Assembly: GCF_946479715.1 (NCBI RefSeq)
Contig: NZ_CAMLHF010000022.1
Span: 1-40,465, forward strand
Reading direction: 5' to 3'
Length of the DNA: 40,465 nucleotides
Origin: an uncultured Pedobacter sp.
Lineage (GTDB): Bacteria; Bacteroidota; Bacteroidia; Sphingobacteriales; Sphingobacteriaceae
The first letter of the stretch is position 1, and each line of letters begins with the position of its first letter. Under the pieces are notes generated by a model that made no database searches, was not told the DNA's origin, and was given only the letters and a program-made list of their open reading frames with translations. Of the stretch, positions 34,564-40,465 are shown in pieces. The translations under genes and the position numbers were made by a program.

Positions 34564-36030
34564 ATGAAAATACATTTCAAAAAACATATTACGGGGCTTT
34601 TGCTTTTGATATTAGTCATCAGCTCTGTTGCTTGCAAAAGAATTCTGGATCTTGAACCCCACAATTCGACCTTTACGGGAGCTTATTTTACCAACGGACA
34701 AGATGCAAATAGTGCTATTTCCGGAGCATACTCTTCGTTAAGAAGGGTGCTGCTAAACAATTATTCGTGGCATGTGTATGGCGATGCACCTTCAGGTGAA
34801 TTTAGCATCAGATCTGACAGGGACAATCAAAATTATAACATTTCAAATGGAGAGTTTACTGGTTTAAACGTAGGTTCCGGGAATTGGAACTGGCAATCCT
34901 ATTACCAACTGTTACAGCAGGTGAATTTGATAATTAACAAGGTTCCCGGTATCGCAATCGAGAGATTTACCAATCAGGATGATAAGAAACGCATCATAGG
35001 CGAAGCTTATTTTCTCCGTGCTTTCACTTATTTCTACATGAGTAGAATATGGGGTGATGTTCCGTTAAGACTTGAACCTGATCTTGATATTAATCAGGCA
35101 AAAAATATTCCTCGAACACCTGCGGCCGAAGTGCTTGCTCAATGCATCAAGGATCTTGAACTTGCAAAAGCTAATCTTGTTTTTGGCTACAGTGATGAAA
35201 ATCAAAGAGCTGTAAGGGCAAATAAGGGAAGTGCACTTGCTTTGGAAGCACATATAAAAGCCTGGACAGGGGATTACGCAGGGAGCGAAATCGCTTCAGA
35301 TGATGTAATTAAGAATGGAGGGTATGCTTTAAGCGACTCTACAGACTATCCAAAAGTGTTTATCGGTAAATCTCTTGAGGGCATCTTTGAGATCAACATC
35401 AGTTATGGACAAAGTGAAGGTATCTCTTTAAACGGAGGAGGGTATGCGCCCACTCTAAGAAGACCATATGTAGCCAACAAGGCAGATATTCAATGGCCTG
35501 TAAATACCTCTTACATTAATAAAATCTATAAAGACACTACTGATATCAGGTATAAAACTTTCTTCTTCCAGGCGCAGTCGTCTGAGGGTCAAACTATTAA
35601 ATTCTCTAATGTGACCTATGCTGATGGTTCGGCTAAAAATGATCCTAGGCTATCCAATAACCTGATCATATTCCGTTTGGCAGATATTTATTTGTTACGG
35701 GCAGAAGCATTGAATAAACTGGGACGTGATGGTGAAGCAGTTATATTGCTCAATGCCATCAGAAAAAGAGCTAAGGTCGCGGATTATGCTGGCGGAGGCA
35801 CAGCTTTGGGAACAACAATCCTTGAAGAAAGGCTTCGTGAACTATATTTCGAAGGTCAGTCTTACTACGATATGGTAAGAACAAAAACACTTCCTACCTA
35901 TAACGAACGCTTTAAAGATCAGTTCATGAATGGTACTCCAGAGGGTGGGTGGTTGTGGCCAATAGATCCTGGAATGTTCAAAGACGACTTTACGTTAACA
36001 CAAACGCCATACTGGCAAGGAAGGCTTTAA
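34564..36030 (+). CDS. RagB/SusD-family outer-membrane glycan-binding lipoprotein
   Basis: The protein has 488 residues; lipobox SSVAC gives lipidated Cys24. Landmarks are IIGEAYFLRAFTYFYMSRIW then GDVPLRLE, NLIIFRLADIYLLRAEALNK, LLNAIRKRAKV and ILEERLRELYFEGQSYYDMV. It ends with WPIDPGMFKDDFTLTQTPYW, the usual SusD close. At 488 residues it is a compact member. It is co-transcribed with the SusC before it and the FAS1-like lipoprotein 18 bases after. Confidence 0.96.
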   Translation: MKIHFKKHITGLLLLILVISSVACKRILDLEPHNSTFTGAYFTNGQDANSAISGAYSSLRRVLLNNYSWHVYGDAPSGEFSIRSDRDNQNYNISNGEFTGLNVGSGNWNWQSYYQLLQQVNLIINKVPGIAIERFTNQDDKKRIIGEAYFLRAFTYFYMSRIWGDVPLRLEPDLDINQAKNIPRTPAAEVLAQCIKDLELAKANLVFGYSDENQRAVRANKGSALALEAHIKAWTGDYAGSEIASDDVIKNGGYALSDSTDYPKVFIGKSLEGIFEINISYGQSEGISLNGGGYAPTLRRPYVANKADIQWPVNTSYINKIYKDTTDIRYKTFFFQAQSSEGQTIKFSNVTYADGSAKNDPRLSNNLIIFRLADIYLLRAEALNKLGRDGEAVILLNAIRKRAKVADYAGGGTALGTTILEERLRELYFEGQSYYDMVRTKTLPTYNERFKDQFMNGTPEGGWLWPIDPGMFKDDFTLTQTPYWQGRL

Positions 36031-36048
36031 TCATTAAATGAATCAGAT

Positions 36049-36744
36049 ATGAAAAAATTAATTATGATATGCATTGCAATAGTAACAGTGGTTACTGTTT
36101 ACTCTTGCAAGAAAGATTATGTGATCGGTGGTAGCCTTTACAATCCTAAGGTTGATATGACCACATATGATTACCTAAAAACCAAAAAGCTGTTTGATAC
36201 GCTCATCATCATGGTAGATCGTATGGGTTTAAAAGACGAAGTAAATGCCAGTGGGACAGTTTTTGCTTTAACTAATTATGCCATAAGTAATTATGTTAAA
36301 GAAAAACAGGCGCATCTGCGTATTAAATTAAATGATGAGAACCTTGTTTTTACGTTCGATTCTTTAAAACTGCCAGAGCTTAAAGATTCTTTGAGGGCTT
36401 ACTTGTTTAAAGACAGACTCCCAGTAGAGGCGCTAAGTGAAGTTGGGAAATTAAGAAAATCTAATGATGGAGAATTCAGGTTAATTCAGGCCATTCCAAC
36501 AACAGATTATACAGACCCTAACATCTTCCCTGTTAAACCAAAATATGTTTACCTCACTAAAATAGTTAAAAAGGAGGATGGAACAGGTACCATACCTACG
36601 GACTCTACACAACTCCCATTGGTTGATCCTGAACAATTGCTGCAGGCACGTGTGCAAACCTCGGGGATCATCACCAACACCGGTGTGATACATGTGGTAA
36701 ATAACAACCACACTTTTACCTTTTTCGGTGATATCAAGAATTAA
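36049..36744 (+). CDS. FAS1 (fasciclin)-like lipoprotein
   Basis: The protein has 231 residues; lipobox VYSC gives lipidated Cys20. The pattern fits one fasciclin-like domain: TYDYLKTKKLFDTLIIMVDR near the start, VFALTNYAISNYVKE in the middle, and SGIITNTGVIHVVNNNHTFT at the C-terminus, the characteristic last FAS1 strand. FAS1 domains mediate adhesion or polymer binding. Behind SusCD it is probably a surface glycan-binding or complex-assembly accessory. It lies 18 bases after SusD and 18 before the next lipoprotein. Confidence 0.78.
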   Translation: MKKLIMICIAIVTVVTVYSCKKDYVIGGSLYNPKVDMTTYDYLKTKKLFDTLIIMVDRMGLKDEVNASGTVFALTNYAISNYVKEKQAHLRIKLNDENLVFTFDSLKLPELKDSLRAYLFKDRLPVEALSEVGKLRKSNDGEFRLIQAIPTTDYTDPNIFPVKPKYVYLTKIVKKEDGTGTIPTDSTQLPLVDPEQLLQARVQTSGIITNTGVIHVVNNNHTFTFFGDIKN

Positions 36745-36762
36745 TGATTTTAAGCTAATAAT

Positions 36763-37740
36763 ATGAAAAGATATATAAAACTTATAGCATTCGGCTTTGT
36801 AGCGATGGGGATCATATTCTCTTGTAAAAAAGTCGAAAATGGTTTTCTCAGCAATCAGATCAGATACAGGGATAGCCCAATAAAAATTCAAAAAGGCATA
36901 ACAGTTCAAACTAAGCCGGTAGACAATGATGGCTCCAGTGCACCTGTAACTTACGAATTGTTAGATATTCGTGACGCAGTTACAAAAAAACATGCGGAGC
37001 TATTATATACAAACTACGAGCGATATATTTTTATCTCCCAGTTTGATGTGAATAGGGATACTACTGTTGAATTACTAAATAAACACAGGCAATTATTAAA
37101 TGCACCACCGGTTGAGTTTAATACACATACCGGAGCATTTACTTTTTATGGAACAACGGCAAACGTGGCTGTTGGGACATATGAATTTGATATCCGGGCA
37201 ACTAATGAGAATGGTTCAAAGGATTTTAAAAACATTGGCCAGTTTTCTTTATATGATGGACCGGTAGCAGAACAATCTGCAGGAGGCGGTGCCTGGTTTA
37301 AGGATGGATCCAGCGCGTCTGGAGATATTGGAGAACCAGAAGTTAAAATTAAAAAGACCTCCAATGAGGGTACCTTGATTATTCTAAAAATAGTGGATAA
37401 AAATGGAACTCCATTTAATCCAAAGAAAAATGAGTTCATTAAACGTGGAGACAGGAATAGCTTTGATACTTTTGCCAGATTCCATCCCCTTGTATTAACT
37501 GATTCGACAATGGCCTGTAACTTTGAAGTAGTTCCATTTCCACTTGTTGCAGGGCCTCCTGGACAGGGTTATACTATTTATTACAGAATTCCAGGTAACT
37601 TTGCCAAACTCGACCCTGGTCTTACTCCAACTCCAGATAGAGGCTACAGCATTAATCCGCGGTTTACTTTCCGAATCTATCAGGAGGGAACTTACGAAGT
37701 AACGGTTAGAATAAAAAATGCCACAAGAGATGTCTTGTAG
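36763..37740 (+). CDS. Lipoprotein, possibly DUF5007-type, accessory to SusCD
   Basis: The protein has 325 residues; lipobox IIFSC gives lipidated Cys21. It is beta-rich, with two apparent immunoglobulin-like parts: KIQKGITVQTKPVDNDGSSA to TYEFDIRATNENGSKDF, then about 185-325 with TLIILKIVDKNGTPFNPKKN and RFTFRIYQEGTYEVTVRIKN. From memory it resembles DUF5007 proteins that accompany FAS1 lipoproteins in SusCD operons of this family; this is not certain. Likely a surface glycan-binding protein. It is the last gene before the hairpin at 37759. Confidence 0.7.
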   Translation: MKRYIKLIAFGFVAMGIIFSCKKVENGFLSNQIRYRDSPIKIQKGITVQTKPVDNDGSSAPVTYELLDIRDAVTKKHAELLYTNYERYIFISQFDVNRDTTVELLNKHRQLLNAPPVEFNTHTGAFTFYGTTANVAVGTYEFDIRATNENGSKDFKNIGQFSLYDGPVAEQSAGGGAWFKDGSSASGDIGEPEVKIKKTSNEGTLIILKIVDKNGTPFNPKKNEFIKRGDRNSFDTFARFHPLVLTDSTMACNFEVVPFPLVAGPPGQGYTIYYRIPGNFAKLDPGLTPTPDRGYSINPRFTFRIYQEGTYEVTVRIKNATRDVL

Positions 37741-37758
37741 CTAGTAGTATACATCAAA

Positions 37759-37789
37759 TAAGGGTGCCAATGCTTCTTTGGCACCCTTA
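37759..37789 (+). terminator. Hairpin terminator after the PUL 3 lipoprotein genes
   Basis: TAAGGGTGCCAA (37759-37770) and TTGGCACCCTTA (37778-37789) form a perfect 12-bp stem with a 7-base loop, 18 bases after the stop codon. No long T-run follows, so termination may be partial. It separates the SusCD operon from the sulfatase gene. Confidence 0.65.
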
Positions 37790-37862
37790 ATAAGAAACTT
37801 CTATCGACCTTTCTTGACCTGGTCATCTCCATTATTTATTACTTTAGCCATAAAGTATTTAG

Positions 37863-39368
37863 ATGATGAACATTGTCAATATAAAACAAACTGTAGTTGC
37901 ACTACTGTTGCTATTTCCCGGACTGGTCTTTTCGCAGGGAAAGGCACAGCAAAAGAAACCAAATATCATTTATATCTACGCAGATGATTTGGGCTATGCT
38001 GAGATTGGTGCATATGGACAAAAAAAAATTAAGACTCCTAATTTGGATAAACTGGCCAAAGAGGGAATGAAATTTACTCAACATTATACCAGTACACCAG
38101 TTTGTGCACCCGCCCGTTGCATGCTGATGACTGGCAAACATGGGGGCCATTCTTACATTCGTGGTAACTATGAAATGGGAGGTTTCCCCGATAGTCTGGA
38201 AGCAGGACAGATGCCATTGCCCGAAGGAACATTTACGATTCCAAAAATGTTAAAAGAAGCTGGTTATGTTACAGCTCTAACCGGCAAGTGGGGTTTAGGA
38301 ATGAACAACACAACAGGGTCACCCTTAAAGCAAGGATTTGATTATTATTATGGATACCTGGACCAAAAGCAATCCCATAATTTTTATCCCTCTCACCTCT
38401 GGGAAAATGATGAGAAGGTTATGCTTGATAATCCCCATATGTACGTTCATAAAACACTCGATTCTACAAAAGCGACCGATAAGGATTTTGATTATTACAA
38501 AGGCAAAGTGTATTCGCCAGACATGATGACTAAAAAGGCTGTTAGTTTTATTAATGAGCAAAAATCGAAACCTTTTTTCTTATACATGCCTTATACTATT
38601 CCGCATGTTTCATTGCAGGCGCCTGATGAGTATGTTAAAAAGTACATTGGACGGTTCAATGAGCATCCTTATTACGGACAACAGGGATATGCGCCAACTA
38701 AGTACCCGTATTCAACCTATGCTGCTATGATCACTTATCTGGATGATCAGGTTGGGATTATTATGGCCGAAATTAAAAAACTAGGGCTAGACGACAATAC
38801 GATCATTATGTTTTCAAGCGATAATGGCGCCACATTCAATGGTGGGGTAAATGCTAAGTTCTTTAATAGTGTTGATGGCTTGCGTGGGTTAAAGATGGAT
38901 GTATATGAAGGAGGGATCAGAGAACCATTTATTGCCAGGTGGCCTGGTAATATACCTGCAAACACCACCAGCGATTTTGTATCTGCACAGTTCGATATGA
39001 TGGCCACTTTTGCCGCCATAGCTGGTACAAAACCGAATAACACAGATGGTATATCTTTACTGCCAACCTTGTTGGGGAAAAATAAAGATCAGAAGCAGCG
39101 TGACTATATCTATTGGGAATACCCTGAAAAGGGTGGGCAGCTGGCAATAAGGATGGGAGATTGGAAAGGTGTAAAAGTAAATCTTCGCAAGAACTTAAAT
39201 AATCGATGGCAGATCTTTAACCTGAAAACAGATCGGAACGAAACAACAGATATTGCTTCCGAACATCCTGAATTAACCAGGCGTTTTGATGAGATCGTTA
39301 AGAAAGAGCATCAAGTTTCTCATTTACTGGAATGGGAGTTCTTGGAAAACAAATCTGGGAAAAAGTAA
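37863..39368 (+). CDS. S1-type sulfatase (Cys-type)
   Basis: The protein has 501 residues; signal peptide ends near VFSQ (residue 25). DD at 41-42 (IYADDLGYAE) binds metal. The formylglycine motif is CAPAR with Cys81, within TSTPVCAPARCMLMTGKHGG. TGKWGLG and FSSDNGATFNGG give other active-site residues. The C-terminus has IFNLKTDRNETTDIASEHPE. The long segment after the Cys motif (GHSYIRGNYEMGG) matches arylsulfatase / N-acetylgalactosamine-sulfatase-like proteins, but the substrate is not certain. A second ATG three bases later is an equal start. It lies beyond a hairpin, so it may have its own promoter, though it probably serves PUL 3. Confidence 0.95.
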   Translation: MMNIVNIKQTVVALLLLFPGLVFSQGKAQQKKPNIIYIYADDLGYAEIGAYGQKKIKTPNLDKLAKEGMKFTQHYTSTPVCAPARCMLMTGKHGGHSYIRGNYEMGGFPDSLEAGQMPLPEGTFTIPKMLKEAGYVTALTGKWGLGMNNTTGSPLKQGFDYYYGYLDQKQSHNFYPSHLWENDEKVMLDNPHMYVHKTLDSTKATDKDFDYYKGKVYSPDMMTKKAVSFINEQKSKPFFLYMPYTIPHVSLQAPDEYVKKYIGRFNEHPYYGQQGYAPTKYPYSTYAAMITYLDDQVGIIMAEIKKLGLDDNTIIMFSSDNGATFNGGVNAKFFNSVDGLRGLKMDVYEGGIREPFIARWPGNIPANTTSDFVSAQFDMMATFAAIAGTKPNNTDGISLLPTLLGKNKDQKQRDYIYWEYPEKGGQLAIRMGDWKGVKVNLRKNLNNRWQIFNLKTDRNETTDIASEHPELTRRFDEIVKKEHQVSHLLEWEFLENKSGKK

Positions 39369-39540
39369 GCTGAAGTCGATTTAAACTAGAACCCTGCATG
39401 GTTGCTATTACGTTCTGTTTGTATAGATAACGTTGATACTTTTCTCATTATTGCGCTTGAAAAAATATAGTTAAAAAACGGCATTTTGGTACGTTATAAC
39501 TTATATTTTTGGCTTTGCACATCTCTAAAAAGCCCTCAGT

Positions 39541-40465
39541 ATGATATCGGATAACAAACTCAACTCAACAAAAAAGTCAGGAAACACAAACACATATGTA
39601 ATTGGTTTTCAGTACATCGACAGATCGAGCTTTATGACTGTAGGAGGCAAGGGCGCCAATCTGGGAGAACTTGCCGAAATCAAAGGAATAAAGGTGCCGG
39701 AAGGTTTTTGTGTGACCACCGAAGCCTATAAAAAAATAACTGAAAATAATCAGGAGCTTAACAGTTTGCTGGATGAATTAAGTGATCTTAAGGTAGAAGA
39801 GCGAGTTAAAACCAGCAAACTTAGCAGCAAAATACGCAAAGTCATCGAAGGAATATCCATTTCTGAAGATATGGAGGAAGAGATTGTGGGATTTCTTACT
39901 AAGTTTGATGAGAAGGATGCCTTTGCTGTACGATCAAGTGCAACGGCGGAAGATTTGCCAACAGCATCATTTGCCGGGCAGCAGGACACTTATCTGAACA
40001 TTATTGGTAAAGATGCAATCTTAAAATACATCAGCAAGTGCTGGGCTTCCCTGTTTACAGATAGGGCTGTAACTTATCGTTTGCAGAATGGATTTGATCA
40101 CAGGAAGGTTTACCTGTCTGTTGTTATCCAGAAAATGGTTTTTCCGGATGTGGCAGGAATTATGTTCACAGCAGATCCGGTTACCTCAAACAGAAAAATA
40201 GTATCTGTTGATGCCAGTTTTGGATTGGGCGAGGCATTGGTTTCCGGAATTGTGAATGCAGATAATTATAAAGTTTCTGAGGGTAATATTATCGATAGGA
40301 AAATATCCAGTAAGAAACTGGCCATTTATGCCTCAAAAGAGGGAGGCACGAAGGAGCAGGAAATCGGGCCAGATCAGCAGAATGCCCAGGCGCTGACGGA
40401 TGAACAGATTCTACAGCTGGAACGTATGGGTAGAAAAATCGAAGCGCATTTCGGTAACCCACAAG
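39541..40465 (+). CDS. PEP synthase / rifampicin phosphotransferase-type enzyme, N-terminal part (truncated)
   Basis: The frame is open from the ATG at 39541 to the right edge (308 codons). It encodes the ATP-binding domain of PEP-utilising enzymes: VGGKGANLGELAEIKGIKVP, EGFCVTTEAYKKI, AVRSSATAEDLPTASFAGQQ then DTYLN, AGIMFTADPVTSNRK and SFGLGEALVSGIVNADNYKV. The swivelling His domain and PEP/pyruvate domain would lie outside. Full-length relatives are about 800-900 residues. The short N-terminal lead (TYVIGFQYIDRSSFMTVGGKG) resembles rifampicin phosphotransferases as much as true PEP synthases; the missing C-terminal half would decide. It is not part of PUL 3. The 172 bases before it hold no gene; TATTTTTG at 39504-39511 is a possible -7 element. 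Confidence 0.88.
   Translation, partial: MISDNKLNSTKKSGNTNTYVIGFQYIDRSSFMTVGGKGANLGELAEIKGIKVPEGFCVTTEAYKKITENNQELNSLLDELSDLKVEERVKTSKLSSKIRKVIEGISISEDMEEEIVGFLTKFDEKDAFAVRSSATAEDLPTASFAGQQDTYLNIIGKDAILKYISKCWASLFTDRAVTYRLQNGFDHRKVYLSVVIQKMVFPDVAGIMFTADPVTSNRKIVSVDASFGLGEALVSGIVNADNYKVSEGNIIDRKISSKKLAIYASKEGGTKEQEIGPDQQNAQALTDEQILQLERMGRKIEAHFGNPQ

Noticed and set aside
1..40465. CRISPR arrays, tRNA or rRNA genes, insertion sequences, phage genes
   Set aside because: No spaced direct repeats, no tRNA-like folds, no transposase or integrase frames and no terminal inverted repeats were seen.

Overview
The window looks like a stretch of chromosome from a glycan-degrading member of the Bacteroidota, most likely Sphingobacteriaceae (Pedobacter-like). 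The reasons are three SusC/SusD pairs in 40 kb, a FecR/ECF sigma system with an STN-domain SusC, promoters of the TTG-N19/20-TAnnTTTG type, moderate to low GC, and three S1-type sulfatases. The genus is inference; no rRNA or other marker gene is present.

Layout. (1) 2-9226: the C-terminal end of a sulfatase, a convergent ECF sigma factor, then FecR, STN-SusC, SusD and a DUF3863-like exported protein. This is polysaccharide utilisation locus (PUL) 1, controlled by trans-envelope signalling. (2) 9303-12053: a membrane-bound Cache/LytTR-type regulator on the minus strand, then a di-haem cytochrome P460-family protein followed by a lipoprotein that looks like a haem-less P460 relative. (3) 12162-27859: PUL 2, the richest region. 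It holds a FadR-type GntR regulator, a cytoplasmic catabolic operon (enolase-superfamily sugar-acid dehydratase, MFS importer, SDR dehydrogenase) and a long envelope operon (SusC, SusD, heparinase II/III-type lyase, SGNH esterase, exported polysaccharide-pyruvyl-transferase homologue, ABM-domain protein, sulfatase). (4) 27863-30696: unlinked-looking genes: SRPBCC protein, small putative lipoprotein, alpha/beta hydrolase, AraC regulator. (5) 31286-39368: PUL 3, with SusC, SusD, a FAS1-like lipoprotein, a DUF5007-like lipoprotein and, after a hairpin, a sulfatase. (6) 39541 to the right edge: the N-terminal part of a PEP synthase / rifampicin phosphotransferase-type enzyme.

How PUL 2 appears to work. 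SusCD would import acidic, sulfated oligosaccharides; lyase, esterase and sulfatase would trim them outside the cytoplasm; the MFS protein would import the resulting sugar acid; dehydratase and SDR would begin its catabolism. An 18-bp palindrome, TATATTGTATACAATATA, occurs exactly or with one mismatch upstream of the GntR gene, the dehydratase operon and the SusC operon. In two of the three it overlaps the spacer or -33 element of a good promoter; at SusC it is the centre of a 42-bp perfect palindrome. This supports a three-promoter GntR regulon read straight from the sequence.

The polysaccharide targeted by each PUL cannot be read from the window. The strongest unexplained items are the exported pyruvyl-transferase homologue inside a degradative operon, the beta-repeat insertion in the PUL 2 SusD, the haem-less P460 lipoprotein, and an enolase-family dehydratase with Glu where galactonate dehydratase has an Asp metal ligand.
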